The notes under the pieces: generated by a model
Seen by the model: the letters and a program-made list of their open reading frames with translations, nothing else
Database searches by the model: none
Told to the model about the DNA's origin: nothing
Position numbers and translations under genes: made by a program
In this document: piece after piece, positions 45,365 to 56,175 of the stretch
How the letters are laid out: the number at the start of each line of letters is the position of its first letter
How positions within the stretch are numbered: the stretch's first letter is position 1
From: Phaeodactylum tricornutum CCAP 1055/1
Lineage: Eukaryota; Bacillariophyta; Bacillariophyceae; Surirellales; Neidiaceae
Assembly (NCBI RefSeq): GCF_000150955.2
Contig: NC_011700.1
Coordinates: 1-64,000 of the forward strand
DNA length: 64,000 bases
Reading direction: 5' to 3'

Positions 45365-48300
45365 ATGTCTTCTGCTGAGCAGAAACTTTCATCCGACTCG
45401 TTTTCTGTCTCAAACTTGAGTCAGCTGACCGAAGAAGTTGATAGTCTGGATGGTAGCTATGAAACCAGCCGCTTTCTGAGAAAAATGCCCAGCCAATCTC
45501 GCTCGTATCCTGCCTCGTTTTCGAACAACCAACGGCACTCTCGCCTGCCCTTTTCGACTATTGGTCTTTACGGAAGGGATAGTCACAAAGAAACTCTGCA
45601 GGCTAGGTTTCGAGATCAAGCCTTGTCGGTCGAAGGAGGATCCACGTGTTTGGTTACATTGGCTGGTCCAGCGGGGGCGGGAAAATCTGCCCTTGCCTCG
45701 CAAATGGAGCCGTTCTGTGCCGACTATGGCGGCTTTTTCGTGTCAGGAAAATTCGACGCTCATCGTGTTGGCGAAACTGATCAGGATCCTTACGCTGCGA
45801 TCCGTGTGGCTTGTAATCAGCTAGCGGAAAAAATATTGCGCTGTGATCAGGACCTACTCTCTGAGCGTTGTGACACCGACTCTCAGCCGCTCTCTAGAAC
45901 ATCCTCCACGGTTGTTCAGCCATCGACACATTCTTCAAAAAGCATCAGCCAACAAGAGGAGCAGATAGCTGCCCGAAATTTTTCCTTTACAGATATTCAG
46001 TCCAAGCTTCAACAAGAATTAGGTGACGAAGACTTGACTTTGCTACTGCGTGTTGTTCCAGTGCTGGCTGAAGTGCTCGGACTGAATCGCAGCACCATTG
46101 TTGCGCTGGACCGCCCTTGGGACCAAGGAACTGTAGAAGCCACTGACGTCCAAGCGCAAAAACACCGCCTGTATAGTTCATTTCGCCATTTTTTTCGCAC
46201 TGTTGGAAGTTTTGGAACGGTCCTCTTGGTTTTGGACGATGTGCAGTGGGCCGATGCTGCCAGCTTGGAATTAATCGAATTTTTGGTCGCTACTGAAGGT
46301 CCCACGCGGGAAATGAGGCAGTCGACTCGGCTGATGCTCATAGTATCTTACCGAGACAACGAAGTTGACGAGGATCATCGTTTTGCACAAATGATGGATC
46401 GGTTGAAGAAACGGGATCTTGACGACGTAAATAAAAATGGCAAAGCAGTATCTCATATCGAAGAAATTTCAGTGGATAATCTGTCCGTCGCGGAAGTCAC
46501 AGAGTTCTTGGCGGATTTGATGTGGATTGAAGAGCATCGAGTTCGTCCATTGGCGGAGCTTGTCCACGGAAAGACTTTGGGCAACGCTTTTTATCTTATC
46601 CAGTTCTTGACCTCCCTTGTGGATGAAGACATTCTACAGGCAGCACCTGGAAGTCGCTCCTGGTCGTGGGATATGGAACGTGCTGCCATGCACATTGACG
46701 CTACAGCTAATGTTGTCGATCTCATGCGTGTGAAACTAAACAAAATGCCTCGCGATACTCGTTCCATCTTAAAGTTACTTTCATGTTTGGGATCCACCTT
46801 TGCACTCAGCATAGTTCGTATTATTATGGACGATCGTTTCAGGAACCAAATTCATTTGATTTGGGAGAGTCGGCTCCTCGAGAGGCCCCATCGACTGGTC
46901 GTAAAGCACTTGAATGTCTCGAACATTGCGTGATGGAAGGATGGATTGTGCGCTTACGACGGAATTTGTACCTTTGGGTGCACGATAAGATTCAGGAAGC
47001 TGTGCTCTCGCTGATTGAACCCGCATATTTGCCTACGTTGCAACGTCGGATTGGTGAATTATTACTGGACAAGCTTTCCGACTCGGAGCTCGAAGGCAAT
47101 GCATTTGTTGTGGCTAATCTGTTAAATGCTGGTATTCAAGGAATGGCTCTGTCAGCGGCCCGGCGTATTCAGACTGCAAAAACAAATCTTGCTGCTGCGA
47201 AAAGGGCCATAGCTTCGGCATCGCTTTCGTCGGCCGTGCGGTATCTAGAAAGAGGCATTATGGTAGTTCCCGAAGATCACTGGTCTACCCACTACAAGTT
47301 CAGCCTAGATTTGTTCTCGACTGCTGCTGAAGCCGAGTATTGTATTGGAAATTTCAATAGAGTCCAGAGGTATTCCGGTCAAATACTGGCTCAGACCCAA
47401 CGTCCATTGTTGGATCATAGACGAGCGTACAATGCACTGATGGATGCAATTGGTTCGCAAGATCAACATCTTGAGGCTGCGAATTTATGTTTGGAGGTAC
47501 TTGAAAAGCTTGGCTGCCCTTTCCCAAAACGTGGTGTCGGACTCAAGATCGCTTTTGGATTTTTAAAAGCAAAAGTTTCTGTCAAAACTATATCGTCCGA
47601 GCTTGTGTCGAAAATGCCTGTTATGACAAAAGATCTGGAGCTCTGGGTGATGTCATTGTTGGATAAATTATTTACGTTTTTGTACCTAGCCGGATCTGAG
47701 ATGTTACCGCTTTCGGTTTTGAAAAGCCTTCAATGGACTCGCAAAAAGGGTGTTAGTGAGTTTTCTCCTTCGGCTTTTGCTCGACTGGGCATGAGTTTTA
47801 CAGCTTTTCTTGGCGACCCCCAAACGGGAAAAGAGTTTGCGGAACATGCTTTGTCGTTGCTTAATAAAGTGAAGTCCGGCAAGGCTGAATCTCGAACACT
47901 TATGCTTGTCCATTCCTTCGTCATGCCATGGTCATGCCCATTGAAGAAAACACTTGAGCCTTTGTTTCGGGCTTACGAAACAGGAATGGCTACCGGATTT
48001 TCAGAAAATCCGATGTGGTGTATTTATTTTATGAAAGAGCACAGCATCCATTTAGGGATTCCGATTAGCAAGGTTTTAGCCGATTTTCCCAGTCTCATTT
48101 CTTGCATGGACAAATTTCAGCAATTAAGGCAGCGGGACTGCTGCAAAATTGTTGGACAGGCCCTGCTTAATCTGTCTGGACAAGGAAAAACACCGTATGT
48201 TCTGACGGGTGAACTCATGAATCAGGATCTGATGTGGAATGCGGCCATGGACGCCAATGATGTGGTAGCCATAGCCTCTCTTCAGCGCTGGCGATTGTAT

Positions 48301-48927
48301 GTAGCTTTCTACTTCGAAGAATATCAAATAATGATGCAGCTACTGGAAGACACAAATCTGGGGTCCACAATTGAGAAAGCGCAGCCTGGATTGTACGGGC
48401 TTTGTCCGATGATCTTCCATAACGGTCTTGCTTGTATATCAATGATGCGGGAAACAGGCAACAACAAATACACCGTATGGGCGAGAAGATTCGCCAATAC
48501 TATCAAGAAATGGGTAGACAAAGGCGTGAGTCAATGACAATAGCGACGTTTTGGCTACACTTCTGAATGGAGACTGATACTTGTTTCTTGCCTTTCGTAG
48601 AATCCTAACGTTAAGCACTATGACGCGTTGCTGAATGCAGAATTGGCCGCTCTCTTCGGGAAACATTCCTTGGCCATGAGATTCTTTGGTTCCGCCATTC
48701 TATTTTCCGGTAGCGGTGGCTTTAAAAACGACCAAGCCTTAGTATACGAACGTTTTGGTGAATACAATCTGAAGCAGGGCAACGTCAATGAAGCCAAGTA
48801 CGGACTCGAGCAGGCAATACAACTGTATGAAGCATGGGGCGCGCATGGCAAGGTCAATCTTATCAAACAGAAGCATATCTTGCTATTGGCTCCGCCAGTT
48901 GAAATTAATGTTTCGATCGATGAATAA
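45365..48927 (+). CDS. STAND-like AAA_16 ATPase with helical-repeat C-terminus
   Basis: ATG 45365. The N-terminus has LYGRDSHKETLQ, Walker A GPAGAGKSAL near residue 100, and Walker B VLLVLDDVQWAD near 285. This order is typical of the AAA_16/ORC-like ATPase found in STAND regulators and in large signalling ATPases of algae and bacteria. LKLLSCLGSTF is the usual start of the following helical region. The frame changes by one base at TTT 46837-46839 (one T apparently missing), after which the protein continues as QEPNSFDLGESAPRE and CVMEGWIVRLR, into TPR-like helices. An intron at 48526-48600 (GTGAGT to GTAG) joins in phase to NPNVKHYDALL and the end at 48927. About 1190 residues. No sensor or effector domain is recognised. 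Confidence 0.75.
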
Positions 48928-49729
48928 GGTGGTGATACCCATTTGCAATGAGGCTTGAGAAGCGCAGGAGGTGAATTAGCTGTTTGAATCACTGCCAGCT
49001 CTATTCTACCCTACCAGCAGAGCTTTATGCATTTACGTAGCCTCTACCTATAGAGCAATTGACACGGACGCTTAAGAGCGTTAGTCGTATCAAGCACCAA
49101 ACAATGCTACTTTGCTGATAGAATGAAGCCAGTCTGTTTTTGCAACCATTTACCCGACTACGATTGCTACTGTCAAAATTCTTGCTGTAAATGCAAGATT
49201 GCAAATTTTAAATTTTTTACTAACATTTCCGAGGTAAATTTTTAAATCTCATTCTCCACTGATCGACAAAAATACTCGTGGTCTTTCGTGACAAGGGATC
49301 CAGGGCAAAACTCAGTGTTGGCGTCAATATTAAAAGAATCCCTGTTGTTCACGGGAGGCAAATATAAGATTTTGCGCTTCGACTAGAGCAAGGCGATCCT
49401 TGTCATGGACCTTACATGCGGAAAAACCTTGAGCGTTGAAGTGGCGATGTAAAGCGAGGCACTCCATATATATGGGTTCCGGCGACAGGTGCAAAATTGA
49501 GATGCTCGGGATGCAAAATCAGAGGCTTGACCAATTAACGCAAATTACTTTAGCCATTTTGCTATGATAAAGCAACTCTTTACTGCATTGATCCTTTTTC
49601 TATTTTGAAATACATGGAATGTTGGTTTGAGTTCCCTCAGTAAACATCACACTTCAGCTAAATGTATTCCTACATTAGAGTTGGATTGAATCTACTACTC
49701 AAATTGTAACTGCATCAACCTTGATAAAG
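48928..49729. other. Spacer, no gene seen
   Basis: AT-rich convergent spacer between the ATPase (+) and the repeat protein (-). No repeats or RNA genes recognised. Confidence 0.4.
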
Positions 49730-50980
49730 TCAAATCCCCTTGCCTTTTCCTTTGCCTTTTCCTTTGCCTTTACCATTAGGTGATTTGTTGGAACCTTTGC
49801 CTTTAGAGGAGGCATCTAAGCCCTTGCCCTTTCCTTTGCCCTTTCCCGCCTCGCCGTTGCCAGAGCCCTTGCCCTTTGAGGAGGCGTCCAAGCCCTTACC
49901 CTTTCCTTTGCCCTTCCCGTGGTCGCTGCCCTTGCCGGATTTGCCACTGTCGCTGCCCTTGCCGGACTTGCCACTATCGCTGCCCTTGCCAGACTTGCCA
50001 CTGTCGCTGCCCTTGCCAGACTTGCCACTGTCGCTGCCCTTGCCGGATTTACCACTATCGCTTCCTTTACCGGACTTGCCACTGTCGCTGCCCTTGCCGG
50101 ACTTGCCACTGTCGCTGCCCTTGCCAGACTTGCCACTGTTGCTGCCTTTACCGGACTTGCCACTATCGCTACCCTTGCCTTTGGAGGATACACTTGAGCC
50201 TTTGCCGGACTTGCCGCTGTCGCTGCCCTTGCCGGATTTACCACTGTCGCTTCCTTTACCGGACTTGCCACTATCGCTGCCTTTACCGGACTTGCCACTA
50301 TCGCTGCCTTTACCGGACTTGCCACTGTTGCTGCCTTTACCGGACTTGCCACTATCGCTGCCCTTGCCTTTGGAGGATACACTTGAGCCTTTGCCGGACT
50401 TGCCGCTGTCGCTGCCCTTGCCGGATTTACCACTCTCGCTTCCTTTACCGGACTTGCCACTATCGCTGCCTTTACCGGATTTGCCACTATCGCTGCCTTT
50501 ACCGGACTTGCCACTGTTGCTGCCTTTACCGGACTTGCCACTATCGCTACCCTTGCCTTTGGAGGATACACTTGAGCCTTTGCCGGACTTGCCGCTGTCG
50601 CTGCCCTTGCCGGATTTACCACTGTCGCTTCCTTTACCGGACTTGCCACTATCGCTGCCTTTACCGGATTTGCCACTGTCGCCGCCTTTGCCCTTGGAGG
50701 ATACACTCGAACCTTTACCGGACTTGCCACTGTCGCCTCCTTTGCCCTTAGAGGAACTACCAAGGCGTCGGACAGCTTCGAATTGGTCAGCCTTTGGGGT
50801 GATTGCCGTGACTTTTGTCGCGGGAACCGCGAATGTATGTTCTTGAGTGTCTTGATACTTGTGAAGCGAAGCAGCGTTTTCCCTAGACGCATCGGTTTCC
50901 CTATTCCGCAAGATGGTGGTGGTACAGGAAAAGAATAGCAAAGCTGCTAGCCCACCACGGAACAAGGCATTATTGATCAT
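49730..50980 (-). CDS. Secreted Lys/Ser/Gly-repeat protein, silaffin-like
   Basis: The open frame begins at GTG 51004; the first ATG is 50980, giving 416 residues. A signal peptide (LFRGGLAALLFFSC) is followed by an ordinary stretch of about 60 residues ending RRLGSSSKGKGG. The rest is about 26 copies of the nine-residue unit DSGKSGKGS, broken at intervals by SVSSKGKG. It ends in pure GK-rich sequence (NGKGKGKGKG). Silaffins, the diatom proteins that precipitate silica, are secreted, Lys/Ser-rich, modified on Lys and Ser in KxxK or SK contexts, and processed at RxL sites; RRL here fits. No homology search was possible, so biosilica function is inference from composition. The antisense open frames are by-products of the repeat. 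Confidence 0.75.
   Translation of the reverse strand: MINNALFRGGLAALLFFSCTTTILRNRETDASRENAASLHKYQDTQEHTFAVPATKVTAITPKADQFEAVRRLGSSSKGKGGDSGKSGKGSSVSSKGKGGDSGKSGKGSDSGKSGKGSDSGKSGKGSDSGKSGKGSSVSSKGKGSDSGKSGKGSNSGKSGKGSDSGKSGKGSDSGKSGKGSESGKSGKGSDSGKSGKGSSVSSKGKGSDSGKSGKGSNSGKSGKGSDSGKSGKGSDSGKSGKGSDSGKSGKGSDSGKSGKGSSVSSKGKGSDSGKSGKGSNSGKSGKGSDSGKSGKGSDSGKSGKGSDSGKSGKGSDSGKSGKGSDSGKSGKGSDSGKSGKGSDSGKSGKGSDHGKGKGKGKGLDASSKGKGSGNGEAGKGKGKGKGLDASSKGKGSNKSPNGKGKGKGKGKGKGI
49905..50770 (-). repeat. 27-bp tandem repeats coding DSGKSGKGS
   Basis: About 26 units of 27 bp, with higher-order blocks marked by the SVSSKGKG spacer at roughly 50172, 50358, 50553 and 50691. Third-position variants (GCC/GCT, TTG/TTT) differ between units, so the array is not freshly amplified, but block copies look alike. 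Confidence 0.9.
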
Positions 50981-52067
50981 GATGTTAACTAGAAAACGAA
51001 TCACTCGGAAGCGATGAGCAATTTATGGTTGGAAGTTGTGAACGCGTTGATGCGAAAGACTGAATTGAGAGTTGTGCGATGGGTCGATGGATGCAAAATA
51101 AAAGTGAGGAGCGGGAGCTGCGAGGTTTGAAACGCACTCTTGTTTGATTTCCGTTGCGCTGCGAGGGTTCTTGCTCGATTTATGACCGTTTGCCCTTTCT
51201 CTTCTTAAGGAAACAATTTTCAATGACAATTTTCTCCAGTTTTATTTAACTCACTCTTATGATATAGTATTTGGGTAGCAGTTTCAGGTAGTCAACATCT
51301 TGGACGAAATTATCGGATCAGCGTCTCGAACGAGGAGCTTGTATCGTGGAGCGGAGGGCCTTTTGCCTCCAAATTTTCCACGGAGTCGCGTATTGGTTCT
51401 ATCAGACAAAATAGAGGATAGATTTTTGAACTGGACGAATATGAAATCTACGGTATGATATTTTGCATACATATGCACTAGTTGTTATCTTAACGTTGAA
51501 GTTTTCTCATCCGACTCCCAAAACTACAAAATACTATGAGACGAAAAGACACGATTGATAATCCGTGCCAAATTAGAGAAAAAATAAACACTTCAACGCT
51601 TTCGAAAGAAATTTCGAGTGACATTTTCAGTTTGTGGTGGTGGTGTGATGGATTGGATTTTACACTTATGGCGATGAGCCGTAAAATATGAGTATATATA
51701 TATTCCTACATATATCAATAAATCTCACAGTCACGAATCGGACGCAATGCCGATTCGGTTTGTAACTTTAAAGTGCAAATTTACGTTTCAAAGACCCAAT
51801 TTCAATCGCATGAGTTATTGGAGAACAGAGAATGGCCGTACCTTCCTATATACTAGGAAATGCATCCTGCTCAGAAAAACCAAGCCTCGTCAGGACCTTC
51901 GACGATCCACCAGTGTCGACCGCCAATCTCATCGTTCGGAGAGACGGACGAAGAGAACCTTGTAGAAGAATGCACTTCGCTGGGGAATCCCTTCTACCGC
52001 GTAAGGTCACGGGATGCGTGGACTGCGTACCTAGATTCGAATTGATTGTGCCTGATCTGTACTCATC
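50981..52067. other. Divergent spacer, no gene seen
   Basis: Between the repeat protein (-) and the Dus gene (+). TCACAGTCAC occurs near 51727. (AT)n-like sequence is near 51690. Open frames at 51747-52077 are not supported. Confidence 0.4.
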
Positions 52068-53723
52068 ATGTCGTTGACGAGTGATTTGGCAGCTACTAGT
52101 AACAACAAAGGCATTGCCGCTCGTAGTGTCAAGACACTACACGTGGCTCCCATGATCCGAGTCTCCACACCCGAATTTCGCGCTTTCGTCCGAATTCTGA
52201 CCAAGAAGGCAACTTTGTGGACGGAAATGGTCGTCGACGAAACGCTGTGGTACCATAGAAACGATCCCGGAGCCTTGCAGACTTACTTGGGAAGCTTGAA
52301 ACGAACCGATTCCAATGATCATGAGATAAGCGCTCAGCAGCGCAATCCCATTGTCTGTCAACTGGGCGGAATCACACCAAAGCACACAGCCAAAGCGACC
52401 CAAATTATCACTGCCTTTGGCTACGACGAAATTAATCTCAACATGGATTGTCCCAGTGCCCGTGTAGTTAACGATGGACTTGGCGGTACCAGCTGCTGCC
52501 AGACCGTCACCGAATCCAACACTGGATCGAACACGACAAATTCCCAATCTCAGTCTCCGCAACCGCGTCGACGACGGCAATTTGGTGCGATCCTAATGAA
52601 AGAAACGGATCGGGCGGTGGAGCTCGTTAAAACGATATGGGAGAATACGCACTTGCCCGTGTCCGTCAAGTGCCGGGTGGGAGTTGACAACGAGGATAGT
52701 TGGGAATTTTTGGAGGCTATCGTCCGATCGCTGCGTCCCTACTGCCAACGCTTTTATATACACGCACGGAAATGCCTACTCCAAGGTCTGAGCCCGGCCC
52801 AAAACCGTATCGTCCCACCCTTGAACTATCCCTGTGTCTATCGGCTATGTGAGTCATTTCCAGATTGCGAATTTTACTTAAATGGTGGCCTACCGGGCCT
52901 GGCAACAGCACGGGCTATTCTCTACGGCACTTCTTTCAGACCTCAGTCCTTTGGCAAAGAGGATGTGCATCGGGACTCGGCTACGCCCACGGTGCGTGGT
53001 GGCTGCTACCAAAATGCACACCAAACCATTCCCTGCAACATTTGCCAGTTGTCCAACGGATCCTGTGTCGCACCGCCTATATTGGCGCCAACCAATTTGC
53101 AGGGGGTCATGCTGGGTCGGGCCTGGATCGATCATCCAGCCCAGTTTTGGGACGTGGATCGTTTCATTTACGGTTGCGATTACAACAACAATTCCGAGAC
53201 TCCCTGTCGGACCCGTCGAGATGTATTGGAACAGTACCTGGCATATTTAGAACGCATTTATCCGAGACGGTGCTGTGACAACAATCCAACCGTGACTACA
53301 CGGTTACCATCACCAAAAATTCAACACACACGAGAGCATTGTTTCGTTTGTGTTCAACTGTACCAAAGGAATCAGGGAAAAGCCACATTAGCACAGATCG
53401 TACCGAGTAAATGGGCGCTGAAAGCACCGGATCAAATAAAAATTTCTTCGCGGGTAGTGGACCGATCTGTACAGCCTGTGTTGGGTATTTTCTTTCAACA
53501 GCCCGGTGCCAAGGCTTTTCGACGGGCGTGTGATGCTTGGAGTCGGGATCTGACGTGGAGAAATTGCGGTCCGGCCACTTTATTGCGAATGGTGTTGTAC
53601 GAGCAAGAGACCTTGATTGCGCCTGCCTTGGACCGCCCCTTGGTGCGCACCGAAGAGTTGCGCGAGACCGATGTTGTTGCACACGCGGCTCCTCCAACCG
53701 CTACTTTATGCAGGACCGGCTAG
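52068..53723 (+). CDS. tRNA-dihydrouridine synthase, DusA-type
   Basis: Single exon, 551 residues, from ATG 52068. FMN-dependent reductase of specific uridines in tRNA. Seen in order: APMIRVSTPEFRAFVRIL; PIVCQLGGITP; INLNMDCPSARVVNDG, where the Cys of the CPS loop is the expected catalytic acid; GAILMKE; LPVSVKCRVGVDNEDSWE; YIHARKCLLQGLSPAQNR and IVPPLNYPCVYRL, a block typical of DusA; FYLNGG; GVMLGRAWIDHPAQF. Compared with the bacterial enzyme there is a Ser/Gln/Arg-rich insert right after the CPS loop, another insert around 53000, and a C-terminal extension of about 120 residues. The closest class is DusA (positions 20/20a in bacteria). No obvious organelle signal, so the compartment is open. 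Confidence 0.9.
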   Translation: MSLTSDLAATSNNKGIAARSVKTLHVAPMIRVSTPEFRAFVRILTKKATLWTEMVVDETLWYHRNDPGALQTYLGSLKRTDSNDHEISAQQRNPIVCQLGGITPKHTAKATQIITAFGYDEINLNMDCPSARVVNDGLGGTSCCQTVTESNTGSNTTNSQSQSPQPRRRRQFGAILMKETDRAVELVKTIWENTHLPVSVKCRVGVDNEDSWEFLEAIVRSLRPYCQRFYIHARKCLLQGLSPAQNRIVPPLNYPCVYRLCESFPDCEFYLNGGLPGLATARAILYGTSFRPQSFGKEDVHRDSATPTVRGGCYQNAHQTIPCNICQLSNGSCVAPPILAPTNLQGVMLGRAWIDHPAQFWDVDRFIYGCDYNNNSETPCRTRRDVLEQYLAYLERIYPRRCCDNNPTVTTRLPSPKIQHTREHCFVCVQLYQRNQGKATLAQIVPSKWALKAPDQIKISSRVVDRSVQPVLGIFFQQPGAKAFRRACDAWSRDLTWRNCGPATLLRMVLYEQETLIAPALDRPLVRTEELRETDVVAHAAPPTATLCRTG

Positions 53724-54990
53724 CTAGTATTGCATACTTTTTCTATGGCAGGAATGGTCTTGGAATACCGTAAGCAGCCGTACACAATTGGATTGTATCC
53801 GTCCTGGCAATACAGGATATAATAGAATGCCATTTTGTTGACAGTTTAGAGCATCGCATCTATCTTCGGAAATGCTTCAATTGCCAATATGAACTGTTGT
53901 CCAGAGGCTTCGTAGCTACCACCCTCATACTCACACCCGACGTAAGAAGACTATTGTGGTCATGCAAGAGTACTCGACTCCGGAAGAGTGCAGCTCTTAC
54001 GATTGTGGGAGCCAATTTGATGTTTGTAGATGTGTCTCGTCCGGCATGTTCGTTTCGGTTCACTGTCAGTACCTTGACATCGTTCTTTTTCGTTAGTTGG
54101 TTGGTACATGCCGTTGGTGAATGATTCCGGTCCCGCCGGGACACGGTGGATTGATTCCGGACTGTGACTGAATGCACATGGCAATGAGAATCGCAAACAA
54201 GCAATCCACAACGTCCCATGACGGAGTGTCCGGAGGAACGCCCTCTGATTCGTGCAAAGCATAGGTGGCTGGATGGCTCAGGCTTCCAATTCCCTTTCGT
54301 TGGGTTTCTTCGACGTCCAATCGGACCGGCGTGCGTAGAAAGAAGGGTCGGCGTTTTTCGAACACGTGGTCGAGCTCTTCGCATCCGGCATATGATCGAA
54401 CACGCAACGGACATTATTGGAGAAAATAACTCCCAGAAAGATTGTGCTAAAATATTGACCCCCCGAACGGCGCTCTGCCTAGTTTCCGGAATCGAACGGC
54501 GTTCGACGCAGCAACAGAGCTATATTCTTTCCGTTGAGAATGTTTTGGTATCCATTGAAATTTTATTAATTACAGAAACATGTGTAATCATAGGATGGTG
54601 AAAATTGTCGATAAACTTCCCACGTCCGCGTTTGGGAATGTAGAATTTAGAGAAATATGAAGTGTATTTGCCCAACGTTCCGGATACGTCGGCCAGACGG
54701 TTGTTGTGGTCCCCGCATTCCTAGAGTGTCCTCTGTCCTCCTACACCAAGGAACTCCCAATCGGACGGCTCTTTCGTCTTTCTTCTTGCCCAACCGAATT
54801 TTGGATCTTCGTTGGACTCTGAAAAACGTGTCATTCGTTCCCAGTCGAAGGAAAAGCAACAACCTCTTCTTTTTCGCCAACTACACGAAACTAAACACCA
54901 AAGTATCAAAATACCTTACGAACTCTGCTAGACTGACTACTGTGAGTTCGATTTCCTTTCAACGCTGTTTTCGTTGCTCCGCATTTCCGT
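53724..54990. other. 1.3 kb spacer, no supported gene
   Basis: Open frames on both strands around 53860-54880 show no motifs. TCACTGTCAGT occurs near 54059 and ACTGTGAG near 54939, about 50 bases before the next ATG. Confidence 0.4.
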
Positions 54991-55884
54991 ATGACACGCT
55001 TGGTGGCTTCCGTTCTTTCGTTGCGCACGATTGCGCGTACCTTTCCCGACGTGGCACATCGACTCGCCCACCGCGCGATCGGCTCCAAAACGGGAAAGGT
55101 CAAGTTCTATCTCCGCGACAAGGGCTACGGCTTCATCACGGCCGACGGCGCCGGAGATGGCGACATTTTCCTGCACCGCACGGCGTTCGTGACGCACGTT
55201 CCCCCGGAGCACCTCCGCCATCCCTTTGCGCGGGAGCACGAACGCGTTAGTTTTGACACCCAGGTGGATGCTAGCAGCGGACAAACCCGGGCCGTCAACG
55301 TCACGTGGATCAATGGCGAGCCCATTCCTCCGCTGCGCCAGAATTTCTTGGGCACCGCGTGGGAACGTGTTCATCGTGATTTGGGAGAAGCCGTCTACCG
55401 GATCTTGTCCAATAAAGTCAGCGAGAATGCCTTGTCGGAAGCGGAACAGAACGAAAAGATTCGGGACGCTTATGCATTCCAACAGACGAAAATCGACGAG
55501 GCTCATCAACTTATTGTCAATTTGGGCATGGACGTTGCAGACTTTCCCGTCTACCGATCGGAAAACAACGGTCGAGTGCTTTTCAAGCATGTCAGGGACG
55601 AAGATGTCATCACACCCGACCGTGTGATCTTGGAAGGAGCTACTGAAGAAAAGGAGCCAAACATTGTACCCGACCAAGTGAGCTTTGGAGATGCTGCTGA
55701 CAGCGACGAGCCAGGCAACAATGTAGCCGACCAAGTGAGCTTTGGAGACGCTGCTGACAGCGACGAGCCAGACAACAATGTAGCCGACCAAGTGAGCTCT
55801 GGAGACGCTGCTGACAACGACGAGCCAGGCAACAATGTAGCCGATGCTGTGGAAAACGAGACGGGAGACGTCGAGGTGAAATAA
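54991..55884 (+). CDS. Cold-shock-domain protein with organelle-type presequence
   Basis: Single exon, 297 residues, from ATG 54991. The basic, Ser/Arg/Leu-rich start (TRLVASVLSLRTIARTF, then AHRLAHRAIGS) looks like a mitochondrial presequence. A cold-shock domain follows (TGKVKFYLRDKGYGFITADG, DIFLHRTAFV), with the RNP1-like KGYGFI and RNP2-like DIFLH motifs for single-stranded RNA or DNA binding. The middle is helical and unassigned. The C-terminus has three copies of a 19-residue acidic repeat (starts DQVSFGDAADSDEPG) and ends acidic. Role in organelle RNA metabolism is inferred from targeting and domain. Confidence 0.85.
   Translation: MTRLVASVLSLRTIARTFPDVAHRLAHRAIGSKTGKVKFYLRDKGYGFITADGAGDGDIFLHRTAFVTHVPPEHLRHPFAREHERVSFDTQVDASSGQTRAVNVTWINGEPIPPLRQNFLGTAWERVHRDLGEAVYRILSNKVSENALSEAEQNEKIRDAYAFQQTKIDEAHQLIVNLGMDVADFPVYRSENNGRVLFKHVRDEDVITPDRVILEGATEEKEPNIVPDQVSFGDAADSDEPGNNVADQVSFGDAADSDEPDNNVADQVSSGDAADNDEPGNNVADAVENETGDVEVK
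55672..55842 (+). repeat. Three 57-bp tandem repeats
   Basis: Three in-frame units starting at about 55672, 55729 and 55786, nearly identical and each coding a 19-residue acidic segment. The near identity indicates recent duplication or homogenisation. Confidence 0.9.
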
Positions 55885-56175
55885 AGTCTACTACCACATG
55901 AAAGGGAGGATGACCTAATAGAACAAGCATACAATGAATTTTGGCTTGATTAAGCTATTCTTATAAAACGATTAATTCATCTACTATCGTGTTGTGCATA
56001 TGAGTGTTGAAGGGTACTGACAGACATCACGGGCATTCAAATGTTTTCAACAGCTGATCACACTCATGAATTCAAAGAACTCGAGTATGAACGACAAAAA
56101 ATTTTGACGAAATGTGTAACCGTCCTCAACTACCACATTCGTCCATTCACAGTCAGTAACGGCTTCGAGCAGGAT
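55885..56175. other. Convergent spacer
   Basis: No gene seen between the cold-shock protein (+) and the repeat-rich secreted protein (-). TCACAGTCA occurs near 56149. Confidence 0.4.

Noticed and set aside
49905-50770. Regular spaced repeats that could suggest a CRISPR array
   Set aside because: Units are 27 bp, contiguous, in frame and coding, with no unique spacers; the genome is eukaryotic.
49740-50846. Long plus-strand open frame rich in LPLPDLPLS
   Set aside because: It is the antisense of the DSGKSGKGS repeat gene. The 27-base repeat keeps other frames open. The minus frame has an ATG, a signal peptide and an RxL site.
53860-54414. 184-codon minus-strand open frame
   Set aside because: Low-information sequence with no domain; overlapping frames on the other strand look equally coding-like.
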